NCBI RefSeq assembly: GCF_003014695.1
Contig: NZ_PYAS01000002.1
Coordinates: 1 to 64,000 of the forward strand
DNA: 64,000 bases
Reading direction: 5' to 3'
DNA from: Dyadobacter jiangsuensis
GTDB lineage: Bacteria; Bacteroidota; Bacteroidia; Cytophagales; Spirosomataceae
The first letter of the stretch is position 1, and the number at the start of each line of letters is the position of its first letter. Positions 19,773 through 27,864 of this stretch are shown here, piece after piece. Both the position numbers and the translations under genes were made by a program. The notes beneath the pieces are model-generated. The model worked only from the letters and a program-made list of their open reading frames with translations, had not been told where the DNA came from and ran no database searches.

Positions 19773-20648
19773 ATGAAACCGCATTTCCATAAGGTCCCTA
19801 TTCCCTCGAGGACTTCGTTCAGCATCCGTCATGACAAAGATTCTGGCTTCGGCACGGTTTGGCATTACCATCCCGAGCTCGAACTTCACTATCTGGTCAA
19901 AGGAAAAGGGGTAAGATTTATTGGAGACAACATCAGTAACTTTTCGGACGGAGAGTTGATTCTGTTGGGGGAAAATCTCCCGCACACCTGGCGGGTGGAA
20001 GAGGGAGCCAGTAATACGACCGTGGAGGTGGTTATTATCCACTTTTTGCCCAATTGCCTGGGCAGCGAATTGCTGTTGCTGCCGGAGGCTTACCAGATCC
20101 CGAAATTATTTGAACGTGCGAAAAGAGGCTTGCTGATACGCGGCGAGGCCAGGGAGAAAGTGATTCGTCTGATGCATTCTGCTGTGGACGCTGAAAATCT
20201 CGACAGGTTGATCGCCTTGCTTTCGATTCTGAAAATCCTGGCAGAGGCAACAGAATATGAGACGATAGCTTCGGCACATGCATTCTATAAATCCAATGAT
20301 GCCGAAACGCTGCGGTTGAATAAAATTTACGCCTATACGCTTTCCAACTACCGCAACGATATTTCCTTGCAGGATGTCGCGTCGATCGCCAACCTGGGCA
20401 TTACTTCTTTTTGCAGGTATTTTAAATTGATGACCAAGAAAACCTACAACGATTTTCTGGTGGAGATCAGGATTAGCCAGGCTTGCCGGTTCCTGATTGA
20501 AGATAAAATGGCTACGGAGGTGATCTGTTTCGAGTGCGGCTTCAACAATGTTTCCAACTTTTACCGGCATTTCAAGAAGGTTACCGATATGACTCCCCTG
20601 GAATACAAGCGGAAGTATCTTTACAAAGCCGCACCCGAAATGGTCTGA
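19773..20648 (+). CDS. AraC family transcriptional regulator with N-terminal cupin
   Basis: 291 residues. The N-terminal 100 residues form a cupin-type effector domain (WHYHPELELHYLVKGKGVRF, then GDNISNFSDGELILLGENLP). The last 100 carry the two helix-turn-helix units of the AraC family: SLQDVASIANLGITSFCRYF and ATEVICFECGFNNVSNFYRHF. PLEYKRKY marks the usual end. It could control the SSS/aldolase genes upstream, but no operator is visible. It ends one base before the DoxX stop on the other strand. Confidence 0.9.
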   Translation: MKPHFHKVPIPSRTSFSIRHDKDSGFGTVWHYHPELELHYLVKGKGVRFIGDNISNFSDGELILLGENLPHTWRVEEGASNTTVEVVIIHFLPNCLGSELLLLPEAYQIPKLFERAKRGLLIRGEAREKVIRLMHSAVDAENLDRLIALLSILKILAEATEYETIASAHAFYKSNDAETLRLNKIYAYTLSNYRNDISLQDVASIANLGITSFCRYFKLMTKKTYNDFLVEIRISQACRFLIEDKMATEVICFECGFNNVSNFYRHFKKVTDMTPLEYKRKYLYKAAPEMV

Positions 20649-21083
20649 TCATTTGTCGTGATTCTTCATCCACTCGTCCATTGAGAAACGTCCGGAGCCT
20701 ACCACTGCGAATGTTATGACCAGGATGAGCGTAATCATCGAAAGCCACAACTCGGAGTTGAGGTACGAAAAGCCGAGTCGGATATTGACAAAGAACACGG
20801 CGGTAAGCAGGATCGGTATCTGAATGATGGATGCGATTCTGGTCAGGCATCCCATTGCGATGAGGAATCCGCCAAAAATGTGCGCAAAAGCTACGTAGTG
20901 AACGGCGGTGACGGTGTACAGATGAAAGTCGAGGCCGGTAACCAGATGAGACAACTTGGTGGTATCGCTGATGAAGCTGATACCCTTAGCAAACAAAAAT
21001 ACTCCCAAAGCAATACGAACTATGTCCATCCAGGCCGGATGGTGCGTATCGCCCCAATGCTCGATTCGATCCATCATGTTCAT
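20649..21083 (-). CDS. DoxX family membrane protein
   Basis: 144 residues with four hydrophobic segments. The start WMDIVRIALGVFLFAKGISF and the central AFAHIFGGFLIAMGCLTR match DoxX-like proteins, four-helix membrane proteins sometimes tied to quinone or thiosulfate metabolism. The C-terminus is cytoplasmic and charged (MDEWMKNHDK). It is convergent with, and immediately abuts, the AraC gene. The function in this organism is unknown. Confidence 0.85.
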   Translation of the reverse strand: MNMMDRIEHWGDTHHPAWMDIVRIALGVFLFAKGISFISDTTKLSHLVTGLDFHLYTVTAVHYVAFAHIFGGFLIAMGCLTRIASIIQIPILLTAVFFVNIRLGFSYLNSELWLSMITLILVITFAVVGSGRFSMDEWMKNHDK

Positions 21084-21177
21084 AACTTCTCAAATTTTGG
21101 TTTCAAGAAAGTTACAGGTTTGAATGGACTATGTCAAGAGAAAATGGCTTTTTTCCAAGTCTCTTAAAGGCTAAAAA

Positions 21178-22473
21178 TCAATGTTTTTCGATGAGAGAAG
21201 TGTGTTTGGTATCCTTCATGCGGATGTAGACGATCAGTGAAATAAAAATGCAGATGGTCACATACCAGTAGTACCATGTTTCATGCCCCAGGTTCTTGGC
21301 CCACAATGCCAGGTATTCGGCCGTGCCGCCGAAAACGGCCACCGCGATCGAATAGGGGAGTCCCACACCCAGTGCACGCACCTCCACGGGAAACAGCTCG
21401 GCTTTTACAACAGCATTGATGGACGTATAACCGCTCACAATGATCAGCGCGGCCATCAGTAGCCCGAATGCAGGCCACATTTCGGTAGTATGGCTCAGCG
21501 TAGTGAGGAGTGGATAAGTGAAAATCGTCCCTAACACGCCGAAACCAATCAGTAGCGGCCGACGGCCAATACGATCGCTGATCGCTCCGAAAACCGGCTG
21601 CAATGCCGCAAATATAAAGAGCGAGCAGAAGGTGAGTATCGTAGATTGGTATTTGGTAAGCCCTACCGTGTTTACGAGGAACTTCTGCATATAAGTGGTG
21701 TAGGTGTAGAACGCCAGTGTACCGCCGGATGTAAGGCCAATTACCACCAAAACTGCCTTGGGGTGTTTCATCAGCTCTTTCAGTGAGCCTTCTTTCTTTA
21801 CTTTAAGATCTTTGGATTGAAATGCTTCCGTCTCGTTAAGATGCGCACGCAGGTACAATGCTACTAATGATAACATAGCCCCGATCACAAATGGAATACG
21901 CCAGCCCCAGTCATGCATTTGCTGGTCGGTAAGGAAGATATTTTGTAAAATCAGCTGTAAACCCAATGCAATAAGCTGCCCGCCGATGAGTGTCACGTAT
22001 TGGAAGCTGGAAAAGAACCCGCGTTTTTCCTCGGTCGCCACTTCGCTGAGGTACGTGGCGGAAGTGCCATATTCTCCGCCGACGCTGAGCCCTTGGAGCA
22101 GTCGGGCGATCAACAGCAGCAATGGCGCTGCAATACCGATGCTGTTGTAACTCGGCAGGAATGCGATGAGCAACGATCCCAACGACATGAGTAGCACCGA
22201 AACAGTCATGGCTACTTTGCGCCCACGGTTATCCGCCAGCTTACCGAAAACATATCCGCCGATAGGCCGCATCAGAAAGCCCACTGCGAAAATGCCTGCT
22301 GTGTTGATCAGTTGGACCGTTGGGTTTGAGTCGGGAAAGAATGTACCGGCAAAATAGAGGGAGAATGCGGAGTAGGCGTACCAGTCGTACCATTCGACAA
22401 GGTTACCTGCGGAACCCCCGATAATGGCTTTGAGGCGCCAGCCGGTGTCGTCTTTGTGTAAAGTTTGCTCCAT
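21178..22473 (-). CDS. MFS transporter, metabolite:proton symporter type
   Basis: 431 residues with 12 membrane segments. GNLVEWYDWYAYSAFSLYFA near residue 24 and FLMRPIGGYVFGKLADNRGR match the KgtP/ProP/ShiA group of the major facilitator superfamily, which import dicarboxylates, osmolytes or shikimate. RLLQGLSVGGEYGTSATYL is another family block. The substrate is not deducible; a 2-oxoglutarate-like organic acid is the nearest guess. It lies 24 bases upstream of the hydrolase gene's stop on the same strand, so the hydrolase gene is transcribed first. Confidence 0.9.
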   Translation of the reverse strand: MEQTLHKDDTGWRLKAIIGGSAGNLVEWYDWYAYSAFSLYFAGTFFPDSNPTVQLINTAGIFAVGFLMRPIGGYVFGKLADNRGRKVAMTVSVLLMSLGSLLIAFLPSYNSIGIAAPLLLLIARLLQGLSVGGEYGTSATYLSEVATEEKRGFFSSFQYVTLIGGQLIALGLQLILQNIFLTDQQMHDWGWRIPFVIGAMLSLVALYLRAHLNETEAFQSKDLKVKKEGSLKELMKHPKAVLVVIGLTSGGTLAFYTYTTYMQKFLVNTVGLTKYQSTILTFCSLFIFAALQPVFGAISDRIGRRPLLIGFGVLGTIFTYPLLTTLSHTTEMWPAFGLLMAALIIVSGYTSINAVVKAELFPVEVRALGVGLPYSIAVAVFGGTAEYLALWAKNLGHETWYYWYVTICIFISLIVYIRMKDTKHTSLIEKH

Positions 22474-22497
22474 AAATCGGGATTAGGTTTTCCCAAT

Positions 22498-23292
22498 TTA
22501 CTTAAATAAAGTGCAAATCCATGCGGCCGCGTGCTCTACCAGACGGGTATGGCCGCTTTTTAGTTCAATGTATTGTTTTTCGGGAAGCAGCTCCGCCAAC
22601 TTTTGTACTGCTTTGGGTTTCAGCAAACTATCATAAACGCCTGCGAAAAGGTAAATCGTTACGCCATTTGCATTCGCTGTTTTGACCAATGCCGGAATAT
22701 TAAACCGCAGATCCCGGAATGCTACCCAGGAACGGTAAATGGTTTGCCTTTTCTCAGGCGTGTTCAAGACTTGCTGCGTGAACCGGACAAGGCTTTTGCT
22801 GGCCAGTTTCAGCGTCCTGGCCACACGAACACCGGGGAAAAAAATGCCGGGATGCCGCATTAACCATCCATACATCCATCGCGCGGGCGGGATGCGTGTC
22901 GCGAGCGCGTACATAGGGTGCTCGGATACACCGTCGGGTGCAATGAGGAATGCATTATCGATACTTTCTGGAAATGCTTCGAGCGTAGCCAATGCAAAGC
23001 GCCCGCCAATGCTGAAACCGGTAATGTCGAAGCGGGTGATGTTGTTTTGGTTTAGGAAATGTTGAATGCTGTTTTTCCACTCTGCTTTTGAAATGACTTC
23101 GAAAGGGGCATTGCTCTTTTGCCCGTGGTACGGGAGGTCGAATGCGTAGATGGTGTAATGCGTGCCGAGAGGAGTAAGGATTGGCGCAAAACACGATGTC
23201 CCGTCTTGCCCAATTCCGTGGAATGCGAGGAGAATGTTCGGGCCGGAGCCGAGTTTGTGAAAAGGGAGATTTTTTGAATAATGGTCACTCAT
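22498..23292 (-). CDS. Alpha/beta hydrolase
   Basis: 264 residues. The oxyanion block LLAFHGIGQDG lies near residue 22 and the nucleophile elbow is GFSIGG with Ser94. A late SGHTRLVEH supplies the probable catalytic His. The substrate is unknown. Its start overlaps the last eight bases of the upstream toxin gene, so it is probably translated from the same message as that TA pair. The MFS gene follows 24 bases later. Confidence 0.88.
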   Translation of the reverse strand: MSDHYSKNLPFHKLGSGPNILLAFHGIGQDGTSCFAPILTPLGTHYTIYAFDLPYHGQKSNAPFEVISKAEWKNSIQHFLNQNNITRFDITGFSIGGRFALATLEAFPESIDNAFLIAPDGVSEHPMYALATRIPPARWMYGWLMRHPGIFFPGVRVARTLKLASKSLVRFTQQVLNTPEKRQTIYRSWVAFRDLRFNIPALVKTANANGVTIYLFAGVYDSLLKPKAVQKLAELLPEKQYIELKSGHTRLVEHAAAWICTLFK

Positions 23293-23548
23293 AGGCTTCC
23301 CGGCGATGTTTTACTGCCGATACTTCTACAATCCTGATATGGTCCTCAATGCAGTAGAGTATCCTGTAATTTCCTACCCGAACCCGGTAAGTGTTTTTTG
23401 TAGTGACTAACTTTTTACTGCCAGAGGGCCTTGGCTCGTTGGCCAGCAGGCGAATGGCCGGGACTATTTTTTTGACTTCCTGTACCGGAAGCTTTTTGAT
23501 ATCTTTTTGAGCCGAACTATTAATGATGACTTCGTAAACTTCATTCAT
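23285..23548 (-). CDS. RelE/ParE superfamily toxin
   Basis: 87 residues. YEVIINSSAQKDIKKLPVQE, then PRPSGSKKL, TKNTYRVRVGNYRILYCIED and VEVSAVKHRREAYE are the full RelE/ParE pattern. It is expected to cleave mRNA at the ribosome or act on gyrase, neutralised by the small protein encoded just upstream. The ATG at 23548 is preferred to the TTG at 23551. Its 5' end overlaps the antitoxin stop by eight bases, the standard TA arrangement. The 3' end overlaps the hydrolase start. Confidence 0.9.
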   Translation of the reverse strand: MNEVYEVIINSSAQKDIKKLPVQEVKKIVPAIRLLANEPRPSGSKKLVTTKNTYRVRVGNYRILYCIEDHIRIVEVSAVKHRREAYE

Positions 23549-23732
23549 CAAATTTTCCCTCGGCTTTTAATTGTTGCACAAATTCTTCAAAGGGAATTGA
23601 TTCTTCATGTTTCCTTTCTTCGACCAGTAGCGCATCCAGAATATCTTCCACTATCTGACCATGTTTTTTCAGATCGATAATCACTTCGGTCTTGTGCCCT
23701 TGCGCGTCGGTATTGTATCTGACTCCGGTCAT
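23541..23732 (-). CDS. Antitoxin of the RelE/ParE pair
   Basis: A 63-residue acidic protein: YNTDAQGHKTEVIIDLKKHG then QIVEDILDALLVEERKHEES. The N-terminal strand (EVIIDLKKH) resembles a Phd/RelB-like DNA-binding part, and the acidic C-terminus can wrap the toxin. The family is not certain from sequence alone, but the position directly in front of, and overlapping, a RelE-type gene makes the role likely. About 40 bases separate it from the terminator behind prfB. Confidence 0.8.
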   Translation of the reverse strand: MTGVRYNTDAQGHKTEVIIDLKKHGQIVEDILDALLVEERKHEESIPFEEFVQQLKAEGKFDE

Positions 23733-23775
23733 GTAAATTGAAGTTTGAATAGGAATATTAAATTTAAGCTAAAAC

Positions 23776-23830
23776 AAAAAGACCTCCAAACGCCCTGCTC
23801 ACTGAAACAGCCCGTTTGAGAGGTCTTTTT
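23776..23830. terminator. Terminator after prfB
   Basis: AAAAAGACCTCCAAACG (23776-23792) and CGTTTGAGAGGTCTTTTT (23813-23830) form a long inverted repeat with one bulged base and a 20-base loop. The A/T outer edges let it serve both directions; it ends the prfB transcript seven bases after the stop codon. Confidence 0.8.
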
Positions 23831-23837
23831 GATTATC

Positions 23838-24912
23838 TTAGGCTTCCATCAAATACGCCTTGATGAACGCATTGATATCACCGTTCAACACCGCTTCGGT
23901 ATTCGAAGTCTGGTAATCGGTACGGTGGTCTTTGACGCGGCGGTCGTCGAGGACGTAGCTGCGGATTTGCGAGCCCCATTCGATCTTGCGCTTCGAAGCT
24001 TCCACTTCGGCACGAGCCGAGTTACGCTTTTCGAGCTCGATCTGGTACAGGCGCGATTTCAACAATCGGATCGCAACCTCCTTGTTCATGAGCTGCGAAC
24101 GTTCCTGCTGACAGGCGATGATGATGCCCGAAGGCTTGTGGTGCAAACGTACCGCGGTTTCCACCTTGTTTACGTTCTGTCCACCAGCGCCACCCGAACG
24201 GTAAGTGTCCCAGGTAATGTCGGCCATATTCACCTCGATCTCGATATTGTCGTCTGCGAGCGGGTACACATACACAGAGGTAAATGAGGTATGCCGGCGT
24301 GCATTCGAGTCGAATGGCGAAATGCGGACGAGGCGGTGTACGCCGTTTTCCGATTTCAGGTTACCGTAGGCATATTCACCGTCGATTTCGAGGGTCACGG
24401 ATTTCACTCCGGCCACATCGCCATCCTGCAAATCCACCTGGCGCACCTTGTAGCCATTCTTCTCCGCCCACATAATGTACATCCGCATGAGCATGGAAGC
24501 CCAGTCTTGCGACTCGGTACCACCCGCTCCCGCATTGATTTCGATCACGGCAGGCAGTTCGTCGCCCTCTTCGCCCATCATTTTCCGGAACTCGATTTCG
24601 TCGAGTTTGTCGGCGAGTTTTTTGCCTTCGTCGTCCACCTCTTCTTCGGTGGCTTCGTCGGCTTCATAAAATTCCCAGATCGTGTCCAGGTCGTCGCGCA
24701 GGCGCGCGAGTTCCTCGTAACCATTGGTCCAGAATTTCAATCCGCGGATCTCTCTCATGACTTTTTCCGCGCGGGTCGAGTCATTCCAGAATTCCGGCTG
24801 AACAGTTTGCTGTTCGAGTTGTCCTAGCTGTTGTTTCCGGTTAGCGTAGTCAAAGATACCTCCCCAAAGCCTCTACACGGGCTTTCAAGTCTTTCAATTG
24901 CTCTGCAGTCAT
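23838..24912 (-). CDS. prfB: Peptide chain release factor 2, made by programmed +1 frameshift
   Basis: The reading frame starts at the ATG at 24912 ([20 protein letters not shown]), meets TGA after 20 codons, and continues in the +1 frame ([11 protein letters not shown]) to 23838, 357 residues in all. Release factor 2 recognises UAA and UGA and releases the peptide. The GGQ motif ([14 protein letters not shown]) and the SPF stop-recognition motif (RISPFDSN) are visible. The frameshift is the classical autoregulation by UGA. The downstream terminator is at 23776-23830. Upstream lies the decamer array. Confidence 0.97.
24849..24865 (-). other. prfB programmed +1 frameshift site
   Basis: On the minus strand this reads GGGGAGGTATCTTTGAC: an internal Shine-Dalgarno-like GGGGAGG, the slippery CTT, then TGA followed by C. 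When release factor 2 is scarce, the ribosome slips from CTT TGA C to continue in the +1 frame. This is nearly the E. coli sequence. Confidence 0.95.
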
Positions 24913-24970
24913 TGAATTTTTTGAATTTAAGTTAAAAATAAATGCTTCGCTGTCAGGTTTTGGCGGGGGT

Positions 24971-25100
24971 GGTCAAGTTTGGTCATGAATTGTCATGAGT
25001 AGTCATGGGTTGTCATGAGTGGTCATGAATTGTCATGAGTAGTCATGGGTTGTCATTAGTAGTCATGAATTGTCAGGTGTGGTCATTTGTTGTGACTGTT
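24971..25100. repeat. Decamer array A, GGTCATGANT-type, 13 units
   Basis: Thirteen successive 10-base units run from 24971 without a break (ggtcaagttt, ggtcatgaat, tgtcatgagt, agtcatgggt, and so on). Nearly all contain GTCA at positions 2-5. Four units form a 40-base higher-order unit present twice (24981-25020 and 25021-25060, one base different). Unit identity drops toward the prfB-distal edge. It lies downstream of the four-helix-bundle gene and 58 bases upstream of prfB. Confidence 0.95.
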
Positions 25101-25112
25101 ACCTGTCTTGAA

Positions 25113-25475
25113 TCACCGCAGGCCTTTGCCTATTGTTTTGATGTAGTTGTTAAGTTTAACTGATAACAACTCACAAAGTTGGTTCAATTCTGTGAATTTT
25201 TCCCTAGAAATCAGATTCCTGTTCAATGCTTTGGTAAGCCAGGTTACTGTTTCCCTTAAAGAACCCCTAGAATAGTAGCAGAAGTTCAGATTCTCTTTAT
25301 AATGGTATCTTCCAAAGCCCTCGGCGATGTTGGCAGCGATAGAATCGGAAGCGCGGATCAGTTGTTTGCCAAATGCGTCTTTCACAAAATAGCTCCAATC
25401 GTCTACTATTCGCCATATTTCGTCGCCAATCACCATTGCCAGCTGGTATACTTGCAGTTCTTCCAGTTTCATCAT
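25113..25475 (-). CDS. Four-helix-bundle protein (S23 / 23S rRNA intervening-sequence family)
   Basis: 120 residues. KLEELQVYQLAMVIGDEIWR, then SDSIAANIAEGFGRYHYKEN and FCYYSRGSLRETVTWLTKAL make up the four-helix-bundle family first seen as the ORF inside 23S rRNA intervening sequences of Leptospira. The Avd protein of diversity-generating retroelements has a related fold. Members bind nucleic acid in a few studied cases; the cellular role is unknown. ATG codons at 25475 and 25472 are both possible starts. The gene is bracketed by two decamer arrays and sits between prfB and lpdA. No reverse transcriptase or rRNA is nearby. Confidence 0.9.
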   Translation of the reverse strand: MMKLEELQVYQLAMVIGDEIWRIVDDWSYFVKDAFGKQLIRASDSIAANIAEGFGRYHYKENLNFCYYSRGSLRETVTWLTKALNRNLISREKFTELNQLCELLSVKLNNYIKTIGKGLR

Positions 25476-25557
25476 GCAGCCCGTTTGTTACCACATTGAT
25501 ACGCCAGAATCTCCCTTTGGTAACAACTTGTAATAACCTTATCAGCTTCACAACAAA

Positions 25558-25645
25558 TGACTTCCTGACTATACTTGACCAGACCTGACTAATTCCTGAC
25601 CACACTGACAACATCTGACCAGACCTGACTAATTCCTGACCAATT
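25558..25645. repeat. Decamer array B, TGACC-type (inverse of array A)
   Basis: About nine TGAC-bearing units at roughly 10-base spacing run from 25558 to about 25645. A 27-base stretch starting TGACCAGACCTGACT occurs twice, exactly 40 bases apart (25576 and 25616). Read on the minus strand the units become GGTCA, so the array is inverted relative to array A. It ends about 15 bases before the lpdA -7 element TACCTTTG (25661-25668). Confidence 0.93.
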
Positions 25646-25714
25646 TCTAACGATAATTATTACCTTTGCGTCAAAATTTTGTCAACCCATTTCGTACAAT
25701 AAAAATACCGGAAA

Positions 25715-27112
25715 ATGGCTCAAACATATGATGTGATTGTAATTGGTAGCGGCCCCGGGGGTTATCCCGCAGCCATTCGTGCTTCCCAATTAGGACTTAA
25801 AGTTGCTATTGTTGAAAAAGAAAGTTTAGGAGGAATTTGCCTTAACTGGGGTTGTATTCCAACAAAAGCGTTGCTGAAAAGTGCTCAGGTTTTCGAGTAC
25901 ATCAAGCATGCAAAAGATTACGGTATCAATGTAAGCGACTCATCGGCTGATTTCGGAGCGGTGATCAAACGCAGCCGCGGTGTTGCCGACAGCATGAGCA
26001 AAGGGGTGTCGTTCCTGATGAAAAAGAACAAGATCGACGTCATCATGGGTACCGGCAAAGTGAAAGGCCAAAAGACGGTTGAAGTAACAGACAAGGATGG
26101 CAAAAAAGTGGATTACACCGCTTCAAAAGGTGTGATCATTGCAACAGGTGCACGCGCACGCGAGTTGCCGAACATCAAACTCGACGGTCAGAAGATCATC
26201 GAATACCGTAAGGCGATGAGCCTTGAAAAACAGCCTGCTTCCATGCTGGTAATCGGCTCAGGTGCGATCGGAATGGAGTTTGCATACGTTTATAACTCAA
26301 TGGGAACCAAGGTTACCGTAGTGGAATTCCTCCCTAACCTGGTTCCGGTTGAAGACGAAGAGATTTCAAAGGAAATCGCGAAGCAATACAAGAAGATCGG
26401 TATCGAAACTTTGGTAAACTCTTCGGTAGAAAAAGTGGATACAAGCGGCAAAGGTTGCAAAGTGACCGTGAAAACTCCTGAAGGCGAGAAAACTTTCGAA
26501 GTAGATGTAGTGCTTTCGGCGGCAGGTATTGTTTCAAATATCGAAAACATCGGTCTGGAAGAAACAGGTATCAAAACGGAGAAAGGTAAAATCGTGGTTA
26601 ACGAGTGGTACGAAACCAGCGTTCCTGGATTCTACGCAATCGGTGACTGTACGCCAGGCCAGGCATTGGCACACGTGGCCACTGCCGAAGGGATTATCTG
26701 CGCCGAGAAAATCGCGGGGCACAAAACCGAAGCATTGGATTACGGCAACATCCCTGGATGTACTTATTGCCAGCCGGAAATCGCATCGGTAGGTTTCACC
26801 GAGAAAAAGGCGAAAGAAGCAGGCTACGATATCAAAGTAGGTAAATTCCCATTCAAAGCGTCTGGTAAGGCGGTAGGAGCAGGCGTTACCGACGGTTTCG
26901 TAAAAGTAATCTTCGACGCGAAATACGGCGAGTTCCTCGGAGCGCACATGATCGGCGCGAACGTAACGGAAATGATCGCTGAGGTAGTAGTTGCCCGCAA
27001 GCTGGAAACTACTTCGCACGAAATCATGCGTTCCGTACACCCGCACCCAACCATGTCGGAAGCGCTGAAAGGTGCTACTGAGGCGGCTTATGGCGAGGCG
27101 ATCGATTTGTAA
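25715..27112 (+). CDS. lpdA: Dihydrolipoyl dehydrogenase
   Basis: 465 residues. The FAD-binding GSGPGG lies at 11-16. The redox-active disulfide is in GGICLNWGCIP (Cys42 and Cys47). The second nucleotide site is GSGAIGMEFA and the C-terminal active-site block is HPHPTMSEA. It is the E3 subunit of pyruvate, 2-oxoglutarate and branched-chain 2-oxoacid dehydrogenases and of the glycine cleavage system. The gene stands alone; E1/E2 genes are elsewhere. A -7 element TACCTTTG at 25661-25668 precedes it, but no proper -33 box is seen; decamer array B fills that place. Confidence 0.97.
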   Translation: MAQTYDVIVIGSGPGGYPAAIRASQLGLKVAIVEKESLGGICLNWGCIPTKALLKSAQVFEYIKHAKDYGINVSDSSADFGAVIKRSRGVADSMSKGVSFLMKKNKIDVIMGTGKVKGQKTVEVTDKDGKKVDYTASKGVIIATGARARELPNIKLDGQKIIEYRKAMSLEKQPASMLVIGSGAIGMEFAYVYNSMGTKVTVVEFLPNLVPVEDEEISKEIAKQYKKIGIETLVNSSVEKVDTSGKGCKVTVKTPEGEKTFEVDVVLSAAGIVSNIENIGLEETGIKTEKGKIVVNEWYETSVPGFYAIGDCTPGQALAHVATAEGIICAEKIAGHKTEALDYGNIPGCTYCQPEIASVGFTEKKAKEAGYDIKVGKFPFKASGKAVGAGVTDGFVKVIFDAKYGEFLGAHMIGANVTEMIAEVVVARKLETTSHEIMRSVHPHPTMSEALKGATEAAYGEAIDL

Positions 27113-27116
27113 GAAT

Positions 27117-27149
27117 GACCGCCGACGGCTGACGGCCGACCGCTGAACG
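27117..27149. repeat. GC-rich heptamer array after lpdA
   Basis: Five consecutive 7-base units follow the lpdA stop: gaccgcc, gacggct, gacggcc, gaccgct, gaacgcg. All start GAC or GAA. The same unit type recurs at 27842-27917 and within the tRNA-derived repeats at 60003-60158. It is not a typical terminator; the real one follows at 27188. Confidence 0.85.
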
Positions 27150-27187
27150 CGGGCTGTCGTTTGTTGGAAGTAACAATATTGAATGCG

Positions 27188-27224
27188 CAATGCCCGGGAG
27201 TTATTCCGGGCATTGTTTATTTTT
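27188..27224 (+). terminator. Terminator after lpdA
   Basis: CAATGCCCGG (27188-27197) pairs with CCGGGCATTG (27206-27215) and is followed by TTTATTTTT. Confidence 0.85.
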
Positions 27225-27249
27225 ACATAAACTACTGCTCAACATTCCT

Positions 27250-27864
27250 ATGTCTGCAAACGCATTAACCAGACAACATTCCGAGAATCTGGAAACATTT
27301 CTGCGCTTAAACAACGTGGCAGACAAATTACATCGTGGAAATCCCAACGCTACAAAGAAACGATCAATGGATATCAGCAGTGACGACGTTTTACAGCTTT
27401 TGAGAAGTTTAAACCAACATAAGGTCAAATACCTGTTGGTAGGGGGAATGGCCGGAGTCGTTCATGGGCACATCCGGACGACACTGGATATGGACTTGTG
27501 GATTGGTAATACCCGTGAAAATACGGAGGCGTTCGTACGCGCTTTGCGGGAGAACGAGGTGGTTGGAGCGGAGCTTTTGACGACAATGCCTTTGATATTC
27601 GGATGGACGTCGGTACGATTCGGGAAATCTGGTTTCGAACTGGATTTAGGACATTCGTTAAAAGCTTTCGCAGATAGCGACTTCGAAGCTTGTTATGAAA
27701 GAGCATTGGTGGCGGACTACGACGGTGTGCCATTTTCCGTTATCCATCTGCGCGATCTGATTACCGAAAAAAAGGCAACTGCAAGAAAGAAAGACCTTGC
27801 CGATCTGGAAGAATTGCAGCGAATCTGGGAGGAGGATTACCGACGGCCGACGGCCGACAGCTGA
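27250..27864 (+). CDS. Nucleotidyltransferase-fold protein, AbiEii/DUF6036-like
   Basis: 204 residues from the ATG at 27250 (MSANALTRQHSE); an ATG at 27367 (MDISSDDVLQLL) is the alternative. The core LLRSLNQHKVKYLLVGGMAG, then the GHIRTTLDMDLWI motif (Thr, Asp-x-Asp-like), is a minimal nucleotidyltransferase pattern with the metal-binding acidic residues DMD. FTDSD-type and LDLGHS segments follow, and a KKKDLADLEEL end. Similar proteins pair with HEPN or AbiEi partners in toxin systems, but no partner is adjacent. The last residues (RRPTADS) are encoded by the heptamer repeat. Confidence 0.75.
   Translation: MSANALTRQHSENLETFLRLNNVADKLHRGNPNATKKRSMDISSDDVLQLLRSLNQHKVKYLLVGGMAGVVHGHIRTTLDMDLWIGNTRENTEAFVRALRENEVVGAELLTTMPLIFGWTSVRFGKSGFELDLGHSLKAFADSDFEACYERALVADYDGVPFSVIHLRDLITEKKATARKKDLADLEELQRIWEEDYRRPTADS

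Noticed and set aside
24838-24912. prfB seen as broken by an in-frame TGA
   Set aside because: The exact slippery context CTT TGA C with upstream GGGGAGG shows programmed frameshifting, not a lesion.
24971-25100. Possible CRISPR array
   Set aside because: Units are 10 bases without spacers; no cas genes nearby.
25113-25475. Avd protein of a diversity-generating retroelement
   Set aside because: Same superfamily, but no reverse transcriptase, template repeat or variable protein gene is in the window.
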